DNA of 64,000 bases, from the NCBI RefSeq assembly GCF_963678795.1, contig NZ_OY787453.1, positions 620,001 through 684,000 of the forward strand, given 5' to 3'. Below the pieces are notes generated by a model. That model was not told the origin of the DNA. It saw nothing but the letters and a program-made list of their open reading frames with translations, and searched no databases. Source of the DNA: an uncultured Methanoregula sp. Its GTDB lineage: Archaea > Halobacteriota > Methanomicrobia > Methanomicrobiales > Methanospirillaceae. The first letter of the stretch is position 1. Every line of letters starts with the position of its first letter. Shown piece by piece: positions 16,989 to 28,500 of the stretch. The translations under genes were made by a program, and so were the position numbers.

Positions 16989-18125
16989 CTAAATTTTAGA
17001 TAATGTTATTGCTCCTTTGAAAAAGGAGATGGTCTTTGAGAGCGGATCGGCAAACCGCTGGTCAATGATGATGTAATATTTGCCGGTCTTCTTGATGGTG
17101 AACGTGATATCCTTCCGGGTAACCTTATCCTCTTTTACCAGCGGGGATATTCCCGTGTACGTGTACCCGTAATGAGCCTCCCGGTCACCTTTTTCAGGCT
17201 GCATCTCGTACACCGGCGTGATACCGTCAAACTGCACTTTTTCCTCGGAATTCAGTACAAGGACGTTGACCGGTTTCTCCGAATTAATGGATAACCGGAA
17301 CGTGTCCCCGGGATTCTGGTATTCGAGCCCGTAGTCTTCCAGGGGATATACCTTGAAACCGTCACGGTAGGCATCGTACACCGCAAACGTATCGTCGATG
17401 ATATACGGGGATTTTGGCAGGATATCCGCTGACAGGGGATGCACTACCTGGTCTACGCCGGCGTGGACATTGAAATTGTTATAGGTTCTCTGCCAGATAC
17501 CCAGTTCCGAAACCTGTTCCACGATGTTCTGGGGATCAAAAATAATATAATACGAACCTTCACGCTCGATCTTCAGCACCAGGTTGCGGTGAAAGACCTC
17601 GTCTGATTTCAGTGCAGTCCAGATGCCGGGATAGCTCCACCCGTACATCTTCGTATTCGTGGTCTTGGACGTGGGCTGTTTCTCCCATTTTGGCGTAACG
17701 CCATTGAAATTGCCTTTCCCGTTTGCATCCGTGACAAGGATGTTGAGCGGTTTTGCCGAGTCCACCGAGATGATGAAGGTGTCACCGGGTTCCAGCAGAT
17801 CGCGTCCCAGCTCCTTGAAAGAATAGATCTTTGCACTGTTCCTGTCTCCCGTTATCAGGGAGAACGACTCGTTGAGGAGCGTTTTCTGGTTTACCGGCGG
17901 AGCCGTTGTTACCAGACCCGGTGTGCCCGGGGCTGGTTGCGATGCTGCGGAACCGGTTGATGTATTGGCAGAGTCCGGGGTTGCATTGATCCGGGGCGTG
18001 ACCGCTGCAACGGCTGCCGGTGTTGTCCCGGCCGACGGGCTGTTTTCCGGCGTGGTACAGCCCGCGATAAGAATGAATGTTATACAGACAAGAGAAATGA
18101 AAAAGAGAGCTATGCTTTTCTGCAT
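16989..18125 (-). CDS. lipoprotein with two copies of an unknown beta-rich domain
   Basis: A 378-residue protein. The signal peptide ends in a lipobox (LIAGC, Cys 22), followed by a Thr/Ala/Pro-rich spacer to about residue 80. Residues about 95-200 and 252-358 are copies of one domain: both contain EPGDTF/NPGDTF, AKPLNILV/EKPVNVLV, FNGVTP/FDGITP, a Tyr-Gly-Trp/Tyr-Gly-Tyr block ending YPGI/YTGI, and finish GSYYIIFD/GKYYIIID. The domain type is not recognised; membrane-anchored, cell-surface location is inferred from the lipobox. Confidence 0.82.
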   Translation of the reverse strand: MQKSIALFFISLVCITFILIAGCTTPENSPSAGTTPAAVAAVTPRINATPDSANTSTGSAASQPAPGTPGLVTTAPPVNQKTLLNESFSLITGDRNSAKIYSFKELGRDLLEPGDTFIISVDSAKPLNILVTDANGKGNFNGVTPKWEKQPTSKTTNTKMYGWSYPGIWTALKSDEVFHRNLVLKIEREGSYYIIFDPQNIVEQVSELGIWQRTYNNFNVHAGVDQVVHPLSADILPKSPYIIDDTFAVYDAYRDGFKVYPLEDYGLEYQNPGDTFRLSINSEKPVNVLVLNSEEKVQFDGITPVYEMQPEKGDREAHYGYTYTGISPLVKEDKVTRKDITFTIKKTGKYYIIIDQRFADPLSKTISFFKGAITLSKI

Positions 18126-18285
18126 ATCTCACCGGTGGCGTTCCCTCGCATTAATCATTTCTTTTATTCTCTGTACCATCGCCCGCGATCTCCCGGGCAG
18201 ACACGCAGACTATGTAAACTCATTACATACCGTGGCTGAGTTTTCCCGGACTTTCCGGTGCTCCGGAAGATGGTCCTGCGAATGA

Positions 18286-18804
18286 CTATGGGTTTTTTGT
18301 TTTATTGAACAGGCGATCGGCCGGGCAACCGATCTTCCTCTGCATGCAGTACCTGCAGGCCAGTTTTCCTCTCACAAGAGCATTACCGAGGAAACCCAGG
18401 AGGAAGAGTGCGATGATAAGAATGAGTACGGTCCAGGAAAATGCCTGTACCAGGAGCAGTATCCCTGCAAGTACAGGGATCATGAACGCGAGAAAATCAG
18501 GGACAATATCTTTCCACGTGATCGTCATCCGGCTGAATTTCTCATTGTTTCCCTTCCTGAAAAAACAGGCACTCAACCGGCCTTTGCCAAAGGCACAGGT
18601 TTTGCCGTGATAGTAACAGTCCACGCAATGCCCGCGGATCAGCCGGAATTCCTGGATGAGAATAAAAATGATATAACAGATGACCCAGATGATGCCAAAC
18701 CGGAAGAGGATAATGGCGCCGATTACGTAGATCAGGATCGATAACAGATTTGATCCGATTACAATCGCGGCCGGATAATTTTCATAGCAGCCCGGTTCCT
18801 GCAT
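18286..18804 (-). CDS. four-helix membrane protein with paired Cys motifs
   Basis: A 172-residue protein with about four membrane helices in two pairs. After the first pair comes CVDCYYHGKTCAFGKGRLSACFF (seen as CVDCYYHG, KTCAFGKG, SACFF), and after the second pair CRYCMQRKIGCPADRLF. The six to seven Cys on the loops suggest metal or cluster binding at the membrane surface. I know similar hypothetical proteins from methanogens but no function. It follows the lipoprotein gene in orientation, with about 160 bases between. Confidence 0.75.
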   Translation of the reverse strand: MQEPGCYENYPAAIVIGSNLLSILIYVIGAIILFRFGIIWVICYIIFILIQEFRLIRGHCVDCYYHGKTCAFGKGRLSACFFRKGNNEKFSRMTITWKDIVPDFLAFMIPVLAGILLLVQAFSWTVLILIIALFLLGFLGNALVRGKLACRYCMQRKIGCPADRLFNKTKNP

Positions 18805-19500
18805 ACCAGAGATGATGAATTATCACTATAATAAATACCGCATATTCTTTCTTCCCGGTATGCTGCAGTGGATCTCCCGGAATCATCTTCAGATCCCGGC
18901 AACACCGCGATAGTCCCGGGAAGACGCCCCCGGCAGACCGCATAATGCCCGGACCAGCCGTTGCTCCGCCCGTATAGTGTTCGGAGGGCCGGTCCAGGGA
19001 GACATTGGGTACTTGCACTATTCCGGGCCCGTATAGGGCTCCGTTGGGTAAAATGAGGATCCTGTTTCCGGTCTCCACACGAAATGGTGTCCGCGCCATC
19101 CAAAAACTCCCCAAATCGGGACAATTTTCCGAAAATACCTGATTATCATGGATTTCAAACCTGCAAAATAGCGGGCTTTGAATCGTGTCGGAATTTCCCC
19201 CAGAATTCTGGTGCTGGACAACCCGAACGGCTGCTGTAATGCGAATGCGGGCGGATTTTTACAGGGTGATTTTTAGCGGAACCCCGGATAGCATGGGGAG
19301 CCCGTTTTCTATGAGATCGCGCAACCGGAAGCGAATAAAAGCGCACTTTTCCGGGCTCAATTTATCCGTTTTTGCGGCAATCCGGGGAATTTAAGGGGGA
19401 ATCCGAAAATAATCAGCTCCTTTTCTCGCAAATTCGGCACCGGAATGTATCCGGGAGGGGTAATCCGGGGCTGGGACGGCCCCGGATGGGTTCGGGCCGA
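18805..19500. other. 696-base intergenic region
   Basis: Several open frames on both strands show no family resemblance and none has a convincing start. The stretch is rich in short GC-rich inverted words (CCCGGG, CCCCGGATGGG) near the end of the giant gene. I see no tRNA, no CRISPR and no clear terminator hairpin. Confidence 0.45.
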
Positions 19501-22500
19501 CTAACGCCTGCGCCCGAAGAACGGTTCGTCCCGGAACAGTGCCGGGTTCTGCTTGCGAATCCACCATTTCCTTACGATAAACCCGCCCGCCCCAAGGATG
19601 ATGATCGCGGCGATGCCGAAGACGTAGAACGGGATTGCCATCCCGGATGGTTTCGGCGTATCGGTTACCGGTGGTGCAGCCTGTGTCCGTGCAACGGTCG
19701 ATGCGACCGTGCCCTGAACCGATGCGGCAGCTGGTGTTGCGGATGCCTGAACTGCGGAAGTGGGTGCAGTTGTTGCAGCAACAATGGTCGCGTCTTTCAC
19801 GAGCACGGTTGCGAAGTACGAGAAGCCGGTGGTGGTTGCCCGGTAGAGGTGGGCACCGTCTTTCATGCCGATGTACTCGGTGGGCAGTTTCTCCCACGTC
19901 TTGTCGTGGTACCGGAAGAGCTGGACATCGCGGTACGTCATCTTCTGGCTGTCCAGGTATGACGGGCTGACGGTGAACTCGATCTTTGCCTGGTTGACGT
20001 CGTCGCTTGTCGCGTGGTAGACATCAATCTTATGGAGCTCGTAGACCGGTGCGGAAGGTGACGGGATGTCGGCCGGCAGCGAGTCCGGCTTTTCGGTAAG
20101 GATGAACAGGTCCTTGCTGAATGACCCGATCGGCTGGAGCTCGACTTTGGTTATGTGGGTCGGCCCGTTGACCGTCTGGGTTGTCCACGGATTGGCGCTC
20201 GGGTCCACAGGAGCGAGCAGTGCGGTAGATTTCGACGTGGAAGAGACGGACTTGTAACTTCCCGAGTCCGAACCGCCGTCAACATAACTGACGGAGGAGG
20301 TGGTGCCTGAAGAGGTGACTGCCGAGACGGATGCGAGCGAGAAGACCGAGAGACCCTTGGGCGAGATGACGACGACCTGGTAGTCGTCGTTTGCATCGGG
20401 GCCGGTCACCGTGGGGATGAGGATCTGGGTTGTGCCGTCATCGGCCCTGCGGAGGACCGCAAGGCAGCTGACGCCGCCATGCTCGTCAACCCAGGACTTG
20501 CTGATGGTCATGGTCAGGGTGGCGGACTGGATAATCCCCCCGTCACCGGAATTCGCGAGGTTGGTCTTTACGATGTTTAAGGTGTAGGCGATATCGTCGA
20601 TCTGCTTTCCTTCCGAGCTAGCAAAGAGGCTGAACGAAGTCTGGGCCGTTGTATCCGGATCCTTGGTGATGGTCTGGGTGATGGCTGCAGTAGTGCCCGG
20701 CATCTCGGTCATGTTGATCGCGATCTGGACCGTTGGCGAGCCTGCCGATTCGATCGGGGCGGTGACCGGTTCGGTCACGGCCCTGACCGCATTGACCGTG
20801 CCGTTGAGCGTTGCCCCGCCGGTTACCGGCGCATCCTTCATGGTGATCGCGAGGGACGACCAGCTGCTCGAGTTGCTGATGGTGACCACGTTACCGGAGG
20901 TCGTGACATTGGTGCCGGTATTGATGGTGACATTCTGGACGGTCCCGACCGTCACCGTCTGGACATCATGGATGACAAACGTGTTCTGCTCGACAACCGG
21001 TACCAGCACCGTGATATACCCGGCCTTCGAGACCGTGCTGCTGCCCGCACTGTTCGCTGCCGTCAGGTTGACCGTGTAGTTACCCGTGGTAAGGAACGAA
21101 TGGACCGGGTGCTGGGCGTTCGAGGTGATCCCGTCGCCGAAGTCCCAGGACCAGCTCGTCGGCAGGTTCGACGATGTATCCATGAATTTCACCACGAGCG
21201 GCTTGTCGCCGTCAGTCCTGTTGGACCTGAAGGAAGCTACCGGTGTCAGCACCACCGGCGTCAGTGGTCCTGCATTTACCGTGATAAAGTTCGGTTTCAC
21301 CGTGCTGGAACTGCCTGCTGCGTTGTATGCCTGCAGGGCTACCTGATACGTTCCCGGTATAGTATAGGTATGCGAAGGGTTCTGCGCAGATGAACCGGCC
21401 GGTGATAATCTCCACACGTCTTTCAACGCCATGGAGCTATCTCCCCCCATCAGCAGAATGCTGCCATCGCGTGTCGCCACGCTGTTATGATAGGCTCTGG
21501 CAGCCCAACTGCCACCGGCGTTCACCCGTACCCATGTTGCGCCCTTATCCGTTGACCGCCATGTATCGCCTTGTCTGGTACCGTCATGCCCTCCCATCAG
21601 TACCATACTGCCATCGGGCAGCGCCACGCAGGTTTGATCGGATCGTGCCGGCCATCCGGCATTTGCAGTCATCTGGGTCCAGGTAGCGCCATTATCTGAT
21701 GATCTCCAGGTATCATTCTTCAGGCCGCTGGGACCATAACCGCTCATCAGGACGATACTGTTATCCGGCAGCACAACGCTGCTGTGCCCCTGTCTCTGTG
21801 ACCAGGCTGCGCTCGCTGTCGCCTGTGTCCAGGTTGCACCGTTGTCCGTTGACCGCCATACGTCATTCCTGAAACTCCAGTCACTCGCATAACCGCCCAT
21901 CAGCAGGATGCTGCCATCGGCCAATACAACGCTGCTGTGGAAGTACCGTGCCGGCCATCCTGCATTTGCAGTCATCTGAGTCCAGGTAGCGCCCTTGTCC
22001 GTTGACCTCCATGTATCATTCCTGAACTTCCCGTCACTCCCATAACCGCCCGTCAGCAGGATGCTGCCATCGGCCAATACAACGCTGCTGTGACGGGATC
22101 GTTTTGTCCACCCGGAACTCTCATTCATCAATACCCACGTAGCACCGTTGTCCGTTGACCTCCACGTGTCATTCCTGAAATTGTTGGCATTATCTTCCCC
22201 ACCCATCAGCAGGATGCTCCTGTCAGGGAGTGCTACGCTGCTGAACATGGAACGTGCCGGCCATTCGGCGCCCGACGTCATCTGCACCCACGGGCCGGTG
22301 AAATTCTCGTCACCGAAATACCAGGTATATCCGGTTGGGCTGTTTATGGACAGGTCGGTGAATTTCACCGTGAGCGGCTTGTCGCCCAGTGTTTTATCGG
22401 CACTGAATGCAGCAACCGGTCTTAGTGCGGATGGCGCTGGCGTAGGTGTCGGTGTTACTGTTGGTGTTGGAGTTGGCGAGGGTGCTGCATTGACGGTGAT

Positions 22501-25500
22501 GTAATTCGTGACCCGGTGGCTGCTACCGCCGGCTGCGTTCGTTACCGTCAGGTTGACCGCATAGGTCCCGACCGTCGTGTAGGTGTGCAGGACATCCTGG
22601 ACATTCGATGTGCTTCCGTCGCCGAAGTCCCAGAGCCATTCGGTGGGCTCATTGGTGGAATCATCGTGGAACAAAACCGTCAGCGGGGCAGTGCCGGCTG
22701 TTGTATTGGCAGAGAATGCCGGGACCGGCGGGACCGCTCCTGCTGTTACCGTGATGTAATTCGTGATCTTCTGGCTGTTGCTGCCGGCGGAGTTCGCTGC
22801 CGTCAGGTTGACCGTGTAGGTCCCGATACTGGCGAACGTATGGACCGGGTTCTTCATGGTCGCGTTCATACTGCTTCCATCACCGAAGTCCCAGAGCCAT
22901 GCCGTGGGGAAACCGGTTGATGTGTCCGTGAACCGTATGGTAAGCGGGGGCGCTCCCGAGACACTATCTGCAAAGAAAGATGCTGCTGGTATTACCGGGG
23001 TGTACGTGTGCAGGGGCGACCAGTCATGGTTCTGCCCGCCCAGAGTAAACTGTGCATCGCAGATGCCGTCAGTGTTGGCATCTGCGTTCGTCTGCGAGAA
23101 GCCTGTGTTCCAGGGATCCGCCCAGTAATTACCGGCGGTAACGGGACCCCCGATAATATTGGTCCTGCGCGTCGGGGTAACATTCCAGATGTTCACGGAC
23201 GGCGATGCTGAATCTGACTGGTCCAGATAATTCCGTGCGTTATTGAAATAATTGTTGTAAATGACATTGTTGTTTGCATTCAGGTTAACATTGATCCCGG
23301 CCCAGCCGTTGTTACCCGTGATGGTGTTGTTTGTTATGACGTTATCGTGAGGGCCGTTGAACAGGAAAACTCCCCGGGCCTGGTTATCTGAAAGGGTACT
23401 GTCCGTGAGAATGTTGTTGTAAGCACCCTCGTCAAACTCAATGCCGTACTCAGTGTTGTGCGTTGCAGTTATGCGGGTGAACGTGTTGCCGTTATTTCCC
23501 TGGTCGGTTATCCCGTAATTATTCTTGTCAACGGTTATATTGTAAATGACATTGTTATTCGCCACGTACCACAGGTACATCCCGTGCCACCGGTTCGCAA
23601 CTGCCATGCAGTTCACAAGGGTATTGTTATTGGCCGATGACAGGAAGACCATCCCGCTGCCCTGGTTCAGACTGGTGTTGACGTTTTTGAGGGTATTATA
23701 GGAAGAGCCGGTATCGAACCTGATTCCATCCCCGGCATTGTTCTGGACTTTGATATCTTCCAGCAGTGCGTTGTTTGCCTTCAGGAGAACCCCGGCATCA
23801 TTTGAATTGGCTACAATGAAACCCGTGAGATTGACATGGTTCGCGGTTATGGTAACCGGAATTCCACTTCCGGTACCGTTTATCACCGGGCGGTTCGGAC
23901 CACTGGCCGGGATGCCTGACAGGGATACAGGTTTGGCTATCACTACCTGCTCGTTATAGATCCCGCTTCTTACCGTGATCGTATCCCCGGCAGTTGCCGC
24001 GTTCACTGCTGCCTGGATGGTTGCATACTGGTCGGGAACGGTACACGCAGGACCGATCTCGCTTACGGAGATATAACCGGGTTGTGTTGCGGTGTTGCTC
24101 CCGTTACTATTCTGAACCGTCAGGGATACGGCATAGCTGCCTGTTGTTGCATAGGTGTGCACCGGGTTCTGAACAGAGGAGTTTGTTGTGTCACCGTCAC
24201 CGAAATTCCAGAGCCACGCGGCCGGAGTACCCGTAGAAGTATCATTGAACTGGACGGTCATCGGGACCATCCCGGAAGTCCTGGATGCCGTGAAACTGGC
24301 AACCGGCGCTGATACCGGGTTGCAAACACTCATCACGGTACTTAAAATTTCCGGTTTCCCGAAACGGAAATCCAACCAGAACAATTCATCACTGAAGATC
24401 TGTGGCTCATACTGGGTGGCGGGATCCAGACATGCCGGTTCTTCTTTCAGGGACTGGAGATCGGTCTGGTAAATATCTTCATGTCCGTTTCGGGTATCGA
24501 TCCAGGCAATGAACCTGCCGGAGAGTGTGACATCTCCTTTGTTCGACACGGTATGCGTAATCTGAGACTCAGTCCGGGTTGATATATTATAGATATAGAT
24601 CTGGTTATCCCGAACATATGCCAGACGGTTGCCGTTCAGGGAATACGACCATCCGGTCCTGGTAACCGGCAGCAGGGTTTTGGTACCCGTTGTAAGGTTA
24701 AAGAGTTCGAACTGCTGCAATCCGTTACTGGGATTCTGGAGTGTCCAGACTACGCTATCACCGGAAATTTTCGGATAATCTGTGTATCCGTCGAAGTTGA
24801 GAAGATTCTCCTGTCCGGTTGTCAGATTATACAGGTATATTCCATTGGCAGAATTACTAACATTACGGTAGACCAGACGGTTCCTGTCTATTGATGGGCT
24901 GTAACCGGATTCAATCCGGAACTCAGTCTGACTATTAAGAGCATACCCGTAGATTGCCGGCTGACTATCGCGGTAATCCACCCAGACAATGAGATTCCGG
25001 GCAAGAATCGGGGTTGTTTTTCCGGAATCTGTGTGGGTTATCCTCGATTCGGTTCCCGTTGTCCTGTTGAGCAGGTAGATCTCCGGATAACCACTCCGTG
25101 TATCGGTCCAGACTACGCCGTCCCCGTACACCGCATATTCGGATTTCCCGGTCTGGGTTGATGTTACCCGTGTCTCACCGGGATCTGTGCCCGGCGGGAG
25201 AGAGGATCTAACCGTAACGTGTGCCTGGTCAACCATCTCATAAAATCCAGGAATCACATCTGACTTCCTGAACAGCATGAAAAAGAACGTATAATCTTTC
25301 GTAGAGGAAGACGTGGTAAATTCAATTGACCGTTTACCGGTATTGTTCGTTGTAATGATTGCCATTGTCCCATCTGTCGCTGTAATGGGGCCTGTTATGG
25401 AGGACCATTCCTTCAGGGAATTTCGGATCTCCTGCGATGCTGCGGGGCTGGTATTGACTTTATTCTGGTTCGGGACGATTGCCGGATAATTTTCTGTCAG

Positions 25501-28500
25501 CAGGAGGGTGTTTGCGACACTTGCGTTTTCAATGATCAGGTAATAATCGGCATTGGCCCGGCCTTCTTCGGTTATCTGGACGCTCTCTCCTTTAAGAAGC
25601 AGTGTGGTGTTCATCAGCAGTTGCTGGCGGGCGCTATCCACGCCTTCCTCGACCACCGTTATCAGGCCGGCCCTTGAGAGGTTTCCTTCTCCGGCGGCGT
25701 TGGTTGCTGAAAGGTTAACAGAGTAGGTTCCCGGAATGGCATAGGTATGGGCGGGATTCTGGAGAATACTGAAAGATCCGTCACCGAACGACCAGTTCCA
25801 CGATATCGGCGAACCGGTCGACGTGTCATTGAACCGGACGGTCAGCGGAGCTTTTCCGCTCGTCGTATTGACCTGGAAATCCGCGACCGGGGCAATTGCT
25901 GCCGGCCCAATCGTAACGGTTGTTACCTGGTAGGTTTTTCCCCGGTAATCCGCGCCGCCGTTCCTGTAATTGTCCGTGATATTGTTGAGGAACAGACGGA
26001 CGCCAATCGAATAGGTCCCGTCGGGATACAACCTGGCACCGTTCTCAGATGCCGAGGTATTCCAGAACTTTTCATTGGCATTACCCCAGTACCACGGCAG
26101 GTTGTTCACGAGGAATTTCTTCGTCAGGTCATAGGATTTGCTGTTCGCTTCGGAGGGGGAGATATTGTAGACTCCCGTGATATGGCTCCCGGAATGATCG
26201 GTAAGATTGATCCCCATATACCCGGCGGATGAGTTGACAAATGGTCGTGATGTGACGGGATACGCGTTGGTATCTATCCGGAAGATGAGCCGGTGACCTG
26301 CCGGAACGGTAGTCCCGCTCACATCTTTGTCCTGGTCGATATCCCAGACTGCGACACTGATGGTCGGGTCCACGACCGTGAATGCACCATCGGTACTCCT
26401 GCCAGCATACCATATGCCGGTAAATCCGGAGAAATCTGTCGGGTTGACGAAGAAGTTCGTGCTGTCGGCAACGGTAATGGTCTTCGAGGGGGTGCCGCCG
26501 ACCTGCGCACCGGATGCATACCACGAGATGTAGCTACCGGATTCTACCGCACCGGTCACATTCAGACCGGATTCACCGATAAATACCGGGGCGCCTTTTG
26601 CGATGGTCTGGAAGGGGACAGATCCCGATCCGCTGCTGTTTACCCGGATGTACCCAACCTTCTCCGTGCTGTTGAAGCCATTGGCATTGTATGCCTGCAG
26701 TGCAACGGGATACGTGCCGACAACAGTGTAGGTGTGTGACGGGTTCTGTGCTGACGAGCCGGCCGGATTGAAGCGCCAGACATCATTCTTATAGCCGCTG
26801 TTGTCCCAACCACCCATCATAACAATGCTCCCATCTGGCATCACTACGCTACTATGACCGTATCTTGCTGTCCATCCGGAACTTACATTAACCGGTGTCC
26901 ACGTTACACCGTTATCCGTAGACCGCCACGTATCATTCTTTGGCATATCACTTTGGTCTTGACCTCCCATCAGCACAATACTGCCATCCGGCATCGCTAC
27001 ACTGCTGTGCTGCCATCTCGCCGACCACCCGGCACCCGTAGTCATCTGGGTCCATGTTGCACCATTATCCGTGGATCGCCAGACATCATTCTTCACACCG
27101 TAACTGTCGTCTTGACCTCCCATCAGCACAATACTGCCATCCGGCATCGCTACACTGCTGTGCAGATATCTTCCAGACCACCCGGCACCCGTAGTCATCT
27201 GGATCCACGTTGCGCCGTTATCGGTCGAACGCCATACATCATTTCTATATCCCCAGCCGTCATGACCTCCCATCAGCACAATGCTGCCATCCGGCATCAC
27301 GACACTGCTTTGACCAACACGTGCCAGCCACTCGGCATGATCCGTCATCTGCGTCCACGTCGCACCGTTATCCGTCGAACGCCATACGTCATTCATCTTC
27401 CAGCCGTTGCCATTCCACCCGCCCATCAGCACAATACTGCCATCCGGCATCACTACGCTGCTTTGACCGTATCTTGCAGTTGCTCCTGAACTTGGTATCA
27501 GCTGTACCCAGGTTGCACCATTGTTTTTCGACTGCCATACATCAAAGGTATTAACGCCATCGATGCTACTGTGTCCGCCAATCAGCACGATACTGCCATC
27601 TGGCATCACGACACTGCTCTGACCGGATCGTCCGGACCACCCGGCATTCGCAGTCTGCTGTGTCCACGGTGCCGTATAATTCTCGTCACCGAAGAACCAC
27701 GTCCATCCCGTGGGGGTATTTGATGATCTGTCGGTAAACGAGACCGTCAATGGGGCTAAACCCGAGGTGATATCTGCCGAGAAGTCCGTTACTGGTTTTG
27801 GACCCCGGACAACAATGTAATCCGTCCGGGTTGTTGTATTGGCTCCGGCATTGCTGGCTACAATGAGGCGGACCGTGTATGTTCCCGGGGACGTATAAAC
27901 GTTGGTGGCATTCCGTAGGAGGACATTGGTAGTGTTGAACCACATCCCGTTGCCGAATGACCAGTTCCATGATGTCGGAGAACCGGTTGATGTATCGTTG
28001 AACTTCACGGTCATCGGGGCAATCCCGATCGTTTGGGACGCCGTGAAGCCGGCGACCGGGGCAGGAACGGAAGATTCTGTTACAGAAATATACCCGGCCT
28101 TCCGCGTGCTGTTGAACCCCCCATCATTGAATGCCTGCAATGTGACAGGGTAGGTACCTGCAGTGGTGTAGGTATGCGTCGGATTCTGTGCGGAAGATCC
28201 GGCAGACTTGAACCGCCAGACGTCATTCAGATGGGCGTTAGTGGTATCCCCGCCGGTCAGTACGATGCTGCCATCACGTATCACGACACTGCTTGAACCG
28301 GATCTGCCGGTCCATCCGGCAGTTGACGTTAAACGTGTCCATGTGGAACCATTATCCGTCGACCTCCAGACATCATTATACAAAGTACTCCCGGCCCTCC
28401 CTCCCATGAGAACAATGCTGCTTTCGGGCATTACAACCGTATTATGACGCCAACGTCCCGCCCAGCCAGCACTTGCGTTTATTTGTGTCCAGCTTGCGCC

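Noticed and set aside
18759..19124. Minus-strand frames upstream of the four-helix protein
   Set aside because: Two overlapping phases of similar length, neither with a family resemblance or start signal.
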